Origin: Lucinisca nassula
Lineage: Eukaryota > Mollusca > Bivalvia > Lucinida > Lucinidae
DNA: 64,000 bases
Direction of reading: 5' to 3'
Assembly: GCA_963580285.1 (NCBI GenBank)
Contig: CAUZLF010000690.1
Span: 62,001 to 126,000 of the forward strand
Positions 46,200 to 58,988 of this stretch are shown one piece after another; the stretch's first letter is position 1; every line of letters starts with the position of its first letter. Under the pieces are notes generated by a model. The model saw only the letters and a list, made by a program, of their open reading frames with translations, did no database searches and was not told the origin of the DNA. The translations under genes and the position numbers were made by a program.

Positions 46200-46895
46200 A
46201 GACAAACCTGTCATAGTGCTAAGTGTGCACTCAATTCAGCTCAGTCAGAATATGTTCACTAAAGCCAGCCTTTATGCCAACTCAGTCAGAATATGTACAC
46301 TCAAATAAGCTTTTGTACCAACTCCGAATATGCTCTCAGATCAGCTTACTACCCATTGTGTTTCAGATGCAACATCCTCTTCATTCAACTAAAAATGATT
46401 GAACAAAAGGTTTACCTCTGTGTTTTTATGGCAAGAATGCATTCCATTTGTCGGAAAGTTATCTGAAGACAAGTCTGTCATGTTTGACAGTCAAAGTTTG
46501 CCAACTTTGCACCGGTGACCCAATAATGATGCAAATTTTAACATGACACAATATATTTGGTGCTGTTGGTAATACATTTACCAATCAGTGGCCATCACAG
46601 ACAAGTTGACATGCTCTTGATCTAGTACAGTGAAAATAGTGAACCCTTTGATTGTCAAAATGTTTCAGATAAAAGAAACCTGATTGCAGTTTTTATCTTT
46701 GATCTTTACATAGAAAAAACATTTGACAGCAGTGCCAGGAATAGAATGTTGCAGCTAAAACAAAATTGGTAGTATGTATCATTCAGAATATGTGCACTCA
46801 ATTCAGCTTGTGTACCAATTCAGAATATGTGCACTCAAATCATCTTAAATACTCAGTTCAAATATTAGCACTCGGATCAGCTGGTGTACCTTTTA
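46200..46895. repeat. Imperfect ~40-bp tandem repeats, U4
   Basis: As 10855-11545 of U1. Confidence 0.68.
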
Positions 46896-49150
46896 ACCTC
46901 ACCTGTGACGAGGTGAGCTTTTGGGATCACTTTTTGTCTGTCGTGCGTCCGTGCGTGCATCCGTCCGTCCGTAAACTTTTCTTGTGAACACACTAGAGGT
47001 CACAGTTTTGGGCCATCATCATCAAACTTTGTCAGAATGATCATCATGACAATATGTCGGTCACGTTTAAAAATATGGGTCATGGAAGGTCAAAAAGTAG
47101 GTCAGTAGGTCAAAACAAAGGAAAACCTTGTGAACACTATAGAGACCAAAGTTTTTGTCCGATCGTCACAAAACTTGCCCAGAATGATAATCTTGTCAAT
47201 GTCTCGGTCAAGTTCGAATATGGGTCATGTCGGGTCAAAAGTAAGGTCAGCAGGTCAAATCATAGAAAAACCTTGTGAACACTCTAGAGGCCACAGTTTT
47301 GGTCCGATCGTCATCAAACTTATCTAGATTGATCGTCTTGACAATTTCTCGGTCAAATCATAGAAAAACCTTGTGAACACACTAGAGGCCACAGTTTTGG
47401 CCCGATCATCATCAATCTTGCCCCGAATAATCATCTTGACAATATCTCAGTCAAGATCGAATATGGGTATTGTCGGGTCAACAAGTAGGTCAGTAGGTCA
47501 AATAATAGAAAAACCTTCTGTCACACACTAGAGGCCAAAGGTTTGGTCCGATCATCATCAAACTTGCTCAGAATGATCATCTTGATAATATCTTGGTCAC
47601 GTTCGAATATGGATCATGTCGGATCACAAAGTAGGTCAGTAGGTCAAATCATAGAAAAACCTTGTGCATACACTATGGGCCACAGCTTTGGTCAAATCAT
47701 CATCAAACTTGCCAAGAATGAGCATCTTGCTAATATCTCGGTCAAGTTCGAATATGGGTTATTTTGGGTCAAAAGAAGGTCAGAAGGTCAAATCAGAGAA
47801 AAACCTGTGAAAACACTAGAGGCCACAGTTTTGGTCAGATCATCATCGAACTTGCTCAGAATGATAGTCTTGACAATATCTCGGTCAAATCATAGAAAAC
47901 CCCTTGTGAACACACTAGAGGCCACAATTTTGGTCCGATCATAGATACACATTCTGAACAAAATAGAGGCCACAGTTTTGGTCCGATCATAGAAACACAT
48001 TCTGAACACACTAGAGGCAACAGGTTTGGTCCCATCACCATCAAACTTGCTCAGAATGACTATCTTGATAATATCTTGGTTACGTTCGAATATGGGTCAT
48101 GTTGGGTCACAAAGTAGGCCAGTTGATCAAATCATAGAAAATCATTGTGAATGCACTAAAGACCACAGCTTTGGCCCAATCATCATCAGTCTTGCCCAGA
48201 ATGATCACCTTGACAATATCTCGGTCAAGTTCGAATATGGGTCATGTTGGGTCAAAAAGTAGGTCAGTATATCAAATCATAGAAAAACATTATGAACACA
48301 CTAGAGGCCATTATTTTTGTCCGATCATCATCAAACTTGCTCAGAATTATAGTCTTGAAAATATCTCAAGTTCGAATATGGGTCAAATCGGGTCACAAAG
48401 TAGGTCAGGAGGTCAAATCATAGAAAAGCCTTCTGAACACACTAGAGGCCACAGTTTAGGTCCGATCATCATCAAACGTGCCCAGAATGATCATCTTGAC
48501 AATATCTCGGTCAGGTTTAAATACGGTTAAAAGTACATCAGTAGGTCAAATCATAGGAAAACCTTTTGAACACACCACAGGCCACAGTTTTGGTCCGATT
48601 ATCATCAAACTTGCCAAGAATGATTATCTTGACAATATCTCAGTCAAGTTTGAATATGGGTCATGTCGGTTCAAAAAGTAGGTTAGTAGGTCAAATCATA
48701 GAAAAGACCTCTGAACAAGCTAGAGGCCACAGTTTTGGTCAGATCATCATCAAACTTGCTCAAAATGATCATTTGACAATATCTCGGTTAATTTAGAATA
48801 TAGATCATGTCTGGTCAATAAGTAGGTCAGTAGGTCAGGTTGTTGAAAAACTTTGTGAACACACTAGAGGCCCTAGTTTTGGTCCGATCATCATTAAACT
48901 TGCTCGTAATTATCATCTTGACAATATCTGGGTCAAGTTTGAATATGGATCATGTCGGGTCAAAAACTAGGTCAGCGAGTGAAATCATAAAAAACGTTTT
49001 GATAAAAAAAAAATGTTTTGAATACTCTAAGAGGCCACAGTTTTAGTCAAATCATCATTAAACTTGCTCAGAATGATCATCTGGAAAATATCTCAGTTAA
49101 GTTCGAATATGGGTCATGTCAAATCAATAAGTAGATCAGTAGGTTTTTTT
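46896..49150. repeat. 135-bp GGTC-rich tandem array, U4
   Basis: Same head and unit as 11546-13650 but longer: at about 48295-48480 it has roughly one extra unit that the U1 array lacks. Confidence 0.85.
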
Positions 49151-50575
49151 TGTCATAACTTTTGAACCGTTTGAGATAGAGCCTTCATGTTTGGCATGTA
49201 GGTTCCTTGTGACAATGACTTCCCAATCATAAATCATAACTTTTGAACCATATGAGATAGAGCCTTAATATTTGGCATGTATGTTCCTTCTGACAAGGGT
49301 TGCTCAATTATTCAAAACTTTTGACCCATGACCTTGACCTTTGACCTTGTCATAACTTTTGAAGCATTTTAGATACAGCCTTTATATTTGGCATGTACGT
49401 TCCTTGCGACAAGGGCTTCCTATTCATGCAGGCCCCCGCCAATAGGGGCTTGAAGAAATATATGGGCTGCATGATGCTTCCACGCCGAGCTGAATCCGGC
49501 CCGCACACTAGTACTGGTAAACCGCTTAGAGAATCTAAGCCTGTTCAGGAACCGCGCTGAGAGGCGGACCGTCCATGCTAATAAACCCTATTGGTTTCAT
49601 TGGGCGACAGGGCTTGAGATGTCATTTCATCTCAATGTCGGGTAAAAGTCCCACAAAATTGGAAGCAACCTCTCCAAAATGACCTATACAGTGTTGACGG
49701 GGACGTTAAACCTCAAATCAACCAACCAACCTTCCTATTCATGCATAAATTGATCTGTGACCTTTACTTTGACATTTGACCTGTTTTATTATAACTTTTG
49801 AACCATTTGAGATAGTGCCTTCATATTTGGCATGTACGTTCCTTGTGAAAAGGTCTTCCAACTCATTTAAACATTTTGTCTTATGACCTTGACCTTTGAC
49901 CTACTTTGTCATAATTTTGAAGCATTTGAGATAGGGCCTCCATATTTGGCATGTAGTTTCCTTATGACAAGGGCTTCCTATGCATACAAGAATGATTTAT
50001 GACTTTGACCTTGACATGTGACCTATTTTATCCTTTTAAACTATTTGAGATAGAGCATTCATATTTGGCATGTATGTTCCTTGTTGCAAGGACTTTCCAC
50101 CCATACAAACATTTTTACCTGTGACCTTGACCTTTGACCTTCTTTCTCATAACTTTTGAACCATTTAAGATAGAGCCTTTATATATGGCACGTAGGTACC
50201 TTGTGGCAAGGGCTTCCCACCCATGTAATTTTTTTTACCTGTGACTGGTCCTTGCCTATATTTGGTAAAAAAAAATAAAAATCTCCTGCTAAGGAACCGA
50301 ATGGCCGATGACCTTGAAACTTGGTATTCAGCATCGGGCACTTGGGGCCCTTCCAAGTTTTTAAATGATGACCTTTGGTTGACCTTGACCTGCTTAGGTC
50401 AGCCAGACATTTGTATGGAAAAAAGGCAAAACAGCGGAGTTTCTTTTTAATGCATGGTAGCTTGTGACATCAGAAATTATATTTGCAATCAGCTGGATCC
50501 AAGTTTATCAATTCCAAAGTTCAAGGTCATTTACTGACCGTTATCCTGAAGGCTCAGATTTAGTACTTTTATGGC
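49151..50575. repeat. ~120-bp tandem array, U4, interrupted by a SINE
   Basis: As 13651-14940, with one extra unit (49240-49400) before the SINE at 49431-49731. Confidence 0.8.
49417..49745 (+). mobile_element. 301-bp SINE-like element with perfect 14-bp target duplications, U4
   Basis: TTCCTATTCATGCA at 49417-49430 and again at 49732-49745 around the 301-bp body. Orthologous to 13809-14109. Confidence 0.92.
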
Positions 50576-50880
50576 CCCGTAGGAGGGCATATAGTTTTTG
50601 CACTGTCCGTTTGTTTGTGGGTTTCTGGGTTAGTCCGCACTTGTTTTAGCTCACCAGAGCCGAAGGCTCCGGGGGAGCTTATAGGATGGCAGGCCTCCGT
50701 CGGCCGTCTTCGTCCGTCGTCGCCTGATTCAAACTTCACAGGAATGTTGCCTAGGTTACTCCCGACCAAATAAGCTAAAATCACTCTGCTGGTGAACAAG
50801 ATGGCCACCAGAGCTAACAATAGAATGTACTCGAGACAGGTGAGCGAACCAGGGCCCTCTGGGCCCTCTTGTTTATCAGA
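50576..50880. repeat. Short nonautonomous element ends, U4
   Basis: As 14941-15240, with one extra CCGTCTTCGTCCGTCG-like stretch; ends GGGCCCTCTTGTTT. Confidence 0.6.
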
Positions 50881-51605
50881 AAATGTCACTTAAATCAGCT
50901 TTTGTAGCAACTTAGAATGTGTGTTATTAGATTGATTAATATACTATCTTAGTTTTAATATATGCACTGAGATCATCTTATGCACCATCTTAAACAGGAA
51001 ATGTGCACTAAAATCCGCTTTGGTATCAATTGCATGGAGAAACTATGTGTCAAATGATATCCATATAGAACACAGTGAGGACAGAATGGACTCCCCATCA
51101 TTATGAAAACACATCTATACAAATACATTGTAAATTTTACAACCGAAAAAACGAAAATGTGATATTCTTCTTAATTCTGCTTTAAATATAGTCTGTGGGT
51201 ACACGTTAGAACCACATCATCGAGGTGGTTCTAACAAGTACCCACATTCTATATTTTAGAGCAGAAATAAGAAAAATAAGGTTTACCCCTTTTATAAAAG
51301 AAGGGTTCAAAGGGGTCAGAATTATAAAGGCATGTTTATTCTTTTATAAAAGAAGGGTTCAAAGGGGTCAGAATTATAAAGGCATGTTTTCATGAGGTGG
51401 TCCAGTTGTTCAAAGCATCTTTAGCTTAACGAGCGTATTAAGGGGCAAATTGTGAACTTGCAGTTCATGCCAAGTTTATAGCATACCATTTGATAAGTCA
51501 GAGTTGCATTTACTTGGTTTATGTTCTTGAATAAGAGAACATACTCTTATTTATTGGTACCTTACATTAAATACTGTAGATTTACTGCAGAACTATAAAA
51601 AAGTT
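50881..51605. other. Intronic unit flank of U5 with empty Gypsy site
   Basis: ACATTGTAAATTTTAC near 51124 is uninterrupted. The hairpin lies at 51194-51246 and the 52-bp tandem duplication at about 51290-51393. Confidence 0.72.
51194..51246. repeat. 53-bp hairpin, U5
   Basis: Same as 15556-15608. Confidence 0.85.
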
Positions 51606-52330
51606 AACATTTGAATCATAATAATTCAAAGAACTTTGAATTATTTTTAAGGTTGGAATGATTGAAATTTGAATTAAGATAGTTCTGGGGCTTTGAATTT
51701 TCCTTTAGTTGCAATGATTGTGATTTGAATTATGATAGTTCTAGGACTTTGATTTTTACTGAAGTTGGAATGATTGTAATTTGAATTATGATAGTTCTAG
51801 GACTTTGATGTTTACTGAAGTTGGAATGATTGTAATTTGAATTATGATAGTTCTATGACTTTGAATTGTACTTAAGTTGGAATGATTGAAATTTGAATTA
51901 TGATAGTTCTAGGACTTTGAATTTCACTTAAGTTGGAACGATTGGAATTTGATTTATGATAGTTCTAGGACTTTGATTTTTACTGAAGTTGGAATGATTG
52001 TAATTTGAATTATGATAGTTCTGGGACTTTGAAATGTACTTAAGTTGGAATGATTGAAATTTGATTTATGATAGTTCTAGGAATTTGAATTGTACTTAAG
52101 TGGGAATGATTGGAATTTGAATTATGATAATTATGTGACTTTGAGTTTTCCTTAAGTTGTAATGATTGAAATTTGAATTATGACAGTTCTGGGCTGAGAT
52201 TTTGAATTTTCCTTAAGTTGTAATGATTGAAATTTGAATTATGATAGGTCTAGGACTTTGAATTATTCTTAAGTTGGAATGATTAAAGTTTGAGTTATAG
52301 TATGATTGCAGTTTCAGCTATTGTTCTGGT
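51606..52330 (+). repeat. 56-bp AT-rich minisatellite upstream of exon A, U5
   Basis: About 12 units, one 56-bp unit fewer than U2 (752 against 808 bp to the exon). Confidence 0.9.
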
Positions 52331-52357
52331 GAATATTTATATTCCTCGTCATTTCAG

Positions 52358-52520
52358 TACCTCCAACAGCGTCTATTAGACATCGAGACAAATTGGCTGA
52401 GCGCGGTTCCAATGTTGAATTGCGGTGTGATGTAACAGGCTCTCCAAACCCTACAGTACGCTGGACAAAGGATGGCGGAGAGCTGCCAGACCAACATATG
52501 GTACAGGATGGTGTACTCAC
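52358..52520 (+). CDS. Ig-domain exon A, unit U5
   Basis: 163 nt, acceptor TTTCAG, donor GTAAG, phases 1 and 2. Protein identical to exon A of U2: PPTASIRHRDKLAE, VELRCDV without the sequon, VRWTKDGG, PDQHMVQDGVLT. Cys 23 and Trp 35 kept. Intact. Confidence 0.85.
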
Positions 52521-53008
52521 GTAAGATTGCTTATTTATTTATTCCAAGATGGCCATCATTATCTCTGAGTGAAAGGGACTGAAAGTTTAAATTTCAGATA
52601 ACATTTGTTTGAGATAGAAAAAAGCTGAATTGTATGAAGTAAACAGAAAACTAAACCAACATGATCATAAATTAAGTTTTAATTGTTACATGTAGTTTGA
52701 TGTAATGTAATCAAGTGTCTTTACACGGAGATTCATTCGAAATTTATTAACAACAGTTTCAATGGAATGTATCCAAATCTCAAAATGAAACAGATTTATG
52801 GAGATATTGAAGAATTTTGTATTTATGTTGTGGTTGGAGCCTGGCTCAGGTCACATGAGATGTCATATTCTGCAAGGGAAGGTCAGACGTTTTATCCGGG
52901 TAACCCAGTTTTTGCCCACCTCTAATTAATGATCGGCTCAAATTATGTGAAATAATCTTGAAAGGGCCATGAACGCGATGTAATGTACTTTGACATTTTA
53001 TTAAACAG
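52521..53008 (+). other. Intron between exons A and B, U5
   Basis: 488 nt. Holds the SINE 3' remnant, with about 72 bp deleted before the exon B acceptor compared with U2 (joined at GAACGCGATGTAATG). Confidence 0.7.
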
Positions 53009-53106
53009 AATCTACAATGTTGATGTGAATGACAGAGGGCGTTACATCTGTACAGCTAGCAGCTCTGCTGGAACTGCAAGAGATTATGTAATGCTAGATG
53101 TGAGAA
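53009..53106 (+). CDS. Ig-domain exon B, unit U5
   Basis: 98 nt, acceptor TTAAACAG, donor GTAAGT. Codes for IYNVDVNDRGRYICTASSS and ARDYVMLDVR. VNDR is like U3 and U6 while ARDY is like U2, a mosaic pattern. Cys 68 and DxGxYxC kept. Intact and in phase with exon A of U5. Confidence 0.85.
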
Positions 53107-54269
53107 GTAAGTAATTACATATATGTGCCCTGACGTTAAAGTTTACCTGCAAGCTCTTATATGTGATATTTTACAAGTTTATTTTGAATATATACTGAGC
53201 CAAACACATAACGCAACACAGGTATGGTTAAATTTTCGTGTTAATGTCTGGTGCAGGATAATCTGGATGACATATGTTGCTGAACTTTCACCAATAAATG
53301 ATTTGGTTTCATTGATTTCGTTTTCCAGAGCATGGCTTATGGTAGTCGAAACCGATTGGTCAAAACAGTAATTTTGATTCCATGCGCTTCCGGAGACATC
53401 TGGAATGCCAATTTTTCAAGATTTTCTTCTTTAAACGATCCCCTGAAAAGGAAAGATTATGTGATTTAAAAATGTCTTTCACATTGTCTCATAATTTAAC
53501 GAGAAAATTCTTACGACTGACATGTTGGCGTTTTTACTGAACATTCCATAGGCAACAATAGATAATTAAAGTGGTGACAAATTCCAACAGTGGGATTTTC
53601 AAATGAAAACCTTGTGAACCTTGTTTACTTTTATTGTTGTTGGGCGTTAGAAAACACAATTCTGTGGAATTATTGCATCAGGACTCAGGACTGTCTTCGA
53701 CAAATTCTGAAAAAGAAAATTGGACCCTTTATGCCATAGTTCCATAATTTCTTGTCTGGAAGCGAAAATATGTTGTCGCTTGTGATCAAAATTAAAGAAA
53801 ACCTATTGATTAACATTAAACTTAATCAGTAAACAAAAAATGCACAGCAATATTCTCAGAAAACGATCTTCATTTCAGGCGTACGAATGCATGTCACATG
53901 CCGCGTTCTTGAAAATCACAATGTGTATCATTTTTAACAAACACCCTAGCTCCAGCATTTGGTTTGTTTCTTGAACAGATCGAAACAGAAGGTTAAAATC
54001 AAAGTGCTGCTGGATGTTTGGGACATTGGCCAGTGTTATTATATAGACGATTCGTAGAGTATATATACATTCTGCTCATTATTATCAATACAAACCACTG
54101 TTGCATTATAACTTTTGCTCAGTATATTATTAACAATTGGTAAAAACAATATTTAACATTACCATTGTACTTCATTTTACAGGTTGTTTGGCTGAAATTG
54201 GCATTTTTTAAGATGTTGATTATTTGCTCTGTATTACCTCCCTTATTTCCCTGTGTTATAGTTTGCCAG
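53107..54269. other. Intron after U5 with large deletion
   Basis: Only about 29 nt after exon B the sequence jumps (TGACG joined to TTAAAGTTTACC at 53135/53136) past the tRNA-SINE, the SINE/Penelope nest and the GTC-rich head found in U2. The rest matches 20895-22029. Confidence 0.8.
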
Positions 54270-54347
54270 CAAGCTCAGTGTAGTGTAGTGGATAGAGCTC
54301 AGGACTATGAATCAACGGGGTTGTGGGTTCAAATCCCGGTGGAGGAT
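54270..54347 (+). repeat. tRNA-like sequence (SINE head), U5
   Basis: As at 22030 with B box GGTTCAAATCC. Confidence 0.68.
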
Positions 54348-54377
54348 ATTTGTTTTCTTTTTCTTTTCCTTAAAAAA

Positions 54378-55590
54378 ACACAGCGAGTTCGACTTTCAGG
54401 GTCTGGGGCTCAAGGTCAAGGTCAATGTAGCTATTTTTAGAAAAACTTTGTCATCGCTCTAGTGCCTTCATTTATTGATGGATTTTTATATAACTTCACA
54501 CAAATGTTGGGTATGTTGTCACAAGCGACTTTGACTTTCAGGGTACGGGGCTCAATGTCAAGGACTGGGGCTCAATGTCAAGGTCACTGTGTCTATTTTT
54601 AGAAAACCTTGTCATCGCTCTAGCGCTTACATGTATTTCTGGATTTTAATATAACTTCACTTAAAGTTTGGGTATAATGATATCTCAAGCGAGTTCAACT
54701 TTTAGTGTCCGGGGCTGAAGGTCAAGGTCACGGTGGCTATTTTAGAAAAACTTTGTCATGGCTCTAGTGCCTATATTTATTGATGGATTTTAATATAACT
54801 TCATACAAATGTTTGGTATGATGATATCTCGAGCAAGTTCGACTTTCAGGGTCCAGGGCTGACGGTCAATGTCAATGTGGCTATTTTTAGAAAAACATTG
54901 TCATTGCTCTAGCCTCTGCATTTATTGATGGCTTTCAATATAACTTTACACACGTGTTGGGTATGATGATATCTCTAGTGAGATGGACTTTCAGGGTCCA
55001 GGGTCAATGTCACTCTGGCTATTTTTAGAAAAACGTAGTCATGGCTCTAGTGCCTACATTTATTGATGGATTTTAATATAACTCCACACAAGTGTTGGGT
55101 ATGATGATATCTCGAGCAAATTCGACTTTCAGGGTCCGGGGGTAAAGGTCAAGGTCACTGTGGTTATTTATAAAAACAATTTTGCCATTGCTCTAGCCCC
55201 TGTATTTATTGATGGATTTTAATATAACTTCATGCACATGTTGGGTATGATGACATCTCTAGTGAGTTTGACATTCAGGGTCCAGGGCTTAAGGTCAAGG
55301 TCACTGTAGCTATTTTTAGAAAAAATTTTGTCATCGCTCTAGCGCCTACATTTATCGATGGATTCTAATATAGCAACACACGAATGTTGCATTTGATAGT
55401 ATCTCGAGCGAGTTCGACTTTCAGGATCCTGGCCTCAAGGTCAAGGTCACTGTGGCTATTATTTGAAAACTTTGGCATCGCATTTATTTATGTATTTTTA
55501 AGTCACATAAATGTTGGGTTTGATAATATCTCAAGCAAGTTCGACCTTCAGGTTCCTAGGCTCAGGGTCACTGTGGGTCTTGCATTACAG
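54378..55590 (+). repeat. ~147-bp GGTC tandem array, U5
   Basis: About eight units, close to the U2 array unit by unit. Confidence 0.83.
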
Positions 55591-56218
55591 ACTGTACTTT
55601 TTGGTTCTCTTTCATTTGCTTCAGTTTGTTTAGCCCTTTTACATAAGAAAATGGCTTTTTTGGCAAAACCTGCAAAACTGGAATTATTTTTTTTTAAAGA
55701 AAAATTATTGTAAAGCAACTTTCATCAAGCTACTGAAGTAAATAACTATAATACCATTCTCTTCAGGCCCATATACTTAATCAAAGCACTGAGAGTACTA
55801 GGTTTGGAAAATGATCCTGAATGGTGATTAAGAATGATAACATCCCCTTCAACCCTTACTTTACTGTACTGTAAACAAACAATATTAACCCTGATCAGAC
55901 GCTGTATAATGTGTCATCTTACCCTTAAATTCCAGTACTGTAAGCAAACAGTGTAGACATTGATCAGATAAGTAATGTGACGTTTTATCTGGGTCTACAC
56001 TGTTAGCCGAGCCCAATCCATAAGATAACCCTATTAGGCAACACAATGATCTGACTGCGATAAAATTGACGTTGCTATTTTCTATAATACAAAGTTATCT
56101 GGACTTCCTATAAATCAGTTATAGTCATGTGGACTTCAGCACTGAAGAGCGACTGCCCTTTATAACTTTTAGTCAATTGATAAACATTTGGTGGAAATAT
56201 TATACGAATCAAAAATTG
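55591..56218. other. Intronic repeat before palindrome, U5
   Basis: Matches 23346-23983 of U2; hairpin remnant at about 55945-56005. Confidence 0.6.
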
Positions 56219-56339
56219 GTTGTGAGGGTGGATAGAAAAAAATCCGTCCCGAGGGTCATTGTCCGACATCACGAGGCTTGCCGAGTGATGCCGGACAGTG
56301 ATCCCGAGGGACAGATTTTTCTATCCACCACTCAGCCCC
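56219..56339. repeat. Palindrome heading a dispersed element, U5
   Basis: Copy of 23984-24106 with a few mismatches at the outer ends. Confidence 0.8.
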
Positions 56340-57093
56340 ATACTGGATCTTTTTCTTGCAAACCTTTATTTCCTAGCGCGGATTTTTAATACTGCACCAC
56401 TTTCGCCATATTGTGATGATGAGGAATGTTTAGTGACGTCACGGTAACGTGTTGTGACGTTAACCCTAACGACGGCGCATATGAAATCGTATTCAACCAG
56501 TGCATTTATCAAACACGCGATTATATTCGATGTTGCGTCGGAACACCAGGGTCAGAACATAAATTTCTATCCCAGGGTAAAATCACGGATTTCCTTGTCT
56601 TGTGTGCGAGAACAGTAATTCTGGAAAAAAGGTTGGGTTGGGTGCCAATGCCAAGAAAATGCACTTTGAAAACGTGGGGTAATATTGAATTTACCTTGTC
56701 CTTCCATCATTCCATCCGTCATTCTGTCTGGCCTCATTAGATAAAATTTTTGTTACATTTTTCTCAAGACCCGTTATGGTTACGAAAGTGAAATTTGGTA
56801 CACACATGGACAGTGGGATGATGTATTGCATATACTGGAAACAGGGCCAAGGGCATGACTAACATCCCTTGATAGGTCTTACAAAAAAATTTTCTTAGAA
56901 AAAAGACATCGTCACACTCTTTTTCAACCGTTTATGTAACAAAGTTGAAAGTTGGTACAAACATGGGCCGTGGGTTGATGCATCATGTATTACCGGATTC
57001 AGGGCCAAAGGTCCATACTTCTTGGAGTTATAGATAGGTTTTACAATTTACCATTAATGAAAAGTTTCTAAGGCGCTTCTGATGAGTCCCCGT
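56340..57093. repeat. Body of the palindrome-headed element, U5
   Basis: Matches 24107-24851; similarity to block I ends at AGTCCCCGT. Confidence 0.65.
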
Positions 57094-57284
57094 TATATAT
57101 GTTTTCATGCAGAAATGAAAAAAAAATCAGTACATTCCAGATGAAAGAAGAGCCTTATCTGTAGCTATGCCATTGGTAGGCATATTGTCAGATTAGGCAG
57201 TGTACTGATAATAAATTTGGAACATTTTTTCTTATTTATATATTAACTCTTATCATGCTGTTCACGACAACCCATATCTTTGGA

Positions 57285-57346
57285 AACAGTGTAGATCCAG
57301 ATCAGATGGCTTCTGAAGAAGCCATCTGATCAGGATCTACACTGTT
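57285..57346. repeat. 62-bp hairpin element
   Basis: 29-bp arms starting AACAGTGTAGATCC and ending GGATCTACACTGTT, one mismatch, 4-nt loop TGAA. Best-preserved member of a family with decayed copies at about 9868, 23706, 31376, 45228, 55945, 58571 and 59112. Confidence 0.93.
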
Positions 57347-57711
57347 AGACATTCAAGTTATGAATTTGTAGGAATAAATAACATGAAGAAATCTGATTGG
57401 TTCAAAGTCAGAAATGGGTGTGGCTTAACTGAATATTCAGCAAGAGAAGGGTTAAAACATGTGTTGTAGGTATTTGTTAGAATCAACTTAATGAGATGGT
57501 TCTAACAACATTGGTGTTTTTTTTTTTTTTTTTGTTGTTGTTTTTTTTTTTTTGTAAAAATAAATAAAGAATATTAAGAAGTGATTCAAACAGGTACCCA
57601 CAGCATGTTTTAAAATTAATGAGACGATTCTAACAAGTACCATCAAGATACGTTTTGGCAAGAAATTTGGGAAGGTGGTGGGAGACAGATCATTCTGATT
57701 GCTTTCGATTA

Positions 57712-57930
57712 TGTGGGACTTTTATCCAACATTGAGATGAAAGTACATCTCAAGCCCTACCGCCCAGAGACCAGGAAAGTTTAAGGAAAGGCTCAGCTAA
57801 CACCCCTTTTCCTGGGCAGGCATATACCTTCTAAGCAGTTTTCCGGCACTCAAGTTGATTTGGTTTCAGCTCTGCGCGGAAGCACCATGCAGCCCAATCT
57901 ATTTCTCCATGCCGCGATGGGCGGGGTTGA
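57712..57930 (-). mobile_element. SINE-like element, minus strand, internally diverged
   Basis: GGGACTTTTATCCAACATTG, ATCTCAAGCCCTACCG and CAGCTCTGCGCGGAAGCACC are the reverse of SINE motifs at 13809-14109. Confidence 0.72.
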
Positions 57931-58120
57931 AGGTTTGCAATATGTTATCTGCCTTTGAAAGGGATGGTGAATCTTTTAGTATGTCTGTTCACATCAACAC
58001 CGTTAAACCATTGAAAAATAAAAAGTAAATTTCATAAAAGCTAGGAAGACAATGGTTAATTGAACTGGCCAGCCTGACATAACTCTAAATAGAGGATCTT
58101 ACACGAGTGTTCATGTATCA

Positions 58121-58213
58121 TTGAATTTATTAAACGAGTTGAGGAAAAGGGATAAAATGCGAGGCTCTGCCGAGCATTTTATCCCTTTTCCTCAACGAGT
58201 TTAATGAATTCAA
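58121..58213. repeat. 93-bp palindrome
   Basis: 40-bp arms with about three mismatches around a 13-nt loop: GAGGAAAAGGGATAAAATGC pairs with GCATTTTATCCCTTTTCCTC. Confidence 0.92.
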
Positions 58214-58727
58214 TAATATTTGGGCACGAATGCAAGATTCGATTTATCATATGACATTTTAAACGCATTTTATTCACGGTTGTTTACAAAAATGTCAATT
58301 TTCCGCCGTTAGTAAACGCGACGTCGTTAAGGACGTCATACATGTAACGTTACGGGACGTATTTAGCTAATTTGCATATTTAATCCACTAGTGGATTATC
58401 GAAAATATTACATGACGTTATTACACTCTCAGACGCGGCGTCATATGATAATAGTGTTTATCAAACTTTTAACCCTTGTCCTGTAGAACAATTAATTTAG
58501 CCACACCCCATTCTGACCAATCAGATTACTCGATGGAACTTATTCCTGCAAATTTACAAACTGAATGTCAAACAGTGTAGATTCTGATCAGATGACCCCT
58601 GAAGAAGCCATCTGATCTGGGTCTACGTTGTTTGCAAAGGTAATGGTTGTTGTTAAGTGGCATAAGAATTTTACTTAAAAACAAACAAAATACATGGGAC
58701 CATTTAATTGCAAATTTGTGTTTTCAG

Positions 58728-58988
58728 TTTCCCCACGTCTTATAATTTCACCCGAACGTGTGACCACACGAGCTGGAGAAGCCATTCAATTGAGGTGTGC
58801 CGCTGTAGGAACTGGGCCATTCGATATTGAGTGGTCCAAGACTGATGGTCAGATGAATCCGCGGGCAACAGAGCGTGATGGTATTCTCGAGATACGTCAA
58901 GTGACGGCAGCGGATGCCGGAAGTTACAGGTGTACAGTGAAAAGCACCTGGGAAATACAGGCAGGATTTGCTATCGTGAATGTTGAAG
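58728..58988 (+). CDS. Single-exon Ig domain (perlecan-like), block II
   Basis: 261-nt exon after TTTTCAG and before GTTTGT, phase 1 at both ends, encoding one whole I-set Ig domain: SPRLIISPERVTTRAGEAIQ, LRCAAVG with Cys 23, FDIEWSKTDG with Trp 35, then RATERDGILEIRQVTAADAG and YRCTV with Cys 68, ending FAIVNVE. Length and Cys-Trp-Cys spacing equal those of the two-exon domains exactly. The DGxLxI and DAGxYxC strands resemble perlecan domain IV. It uses GTTTGT, a weaker donor than the GTAAGT of the other domains. No counterpart is seen in block I. Intact. Confidence 0.88.

Larger units (their letters stand above)
57094..58727. other. Block II-specific intron sequence with hairpins and reverse SINE
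   Basis: No coding support before the Ig exon. Holds a perfect-type hairpin (57285-57346), poly-T runs (57515-57553), a minus-strand SINE (about 57712-57930), a long palindrome (58121-58213) and a degenerate hairpin (58571-58632). Confidence 0.7.
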
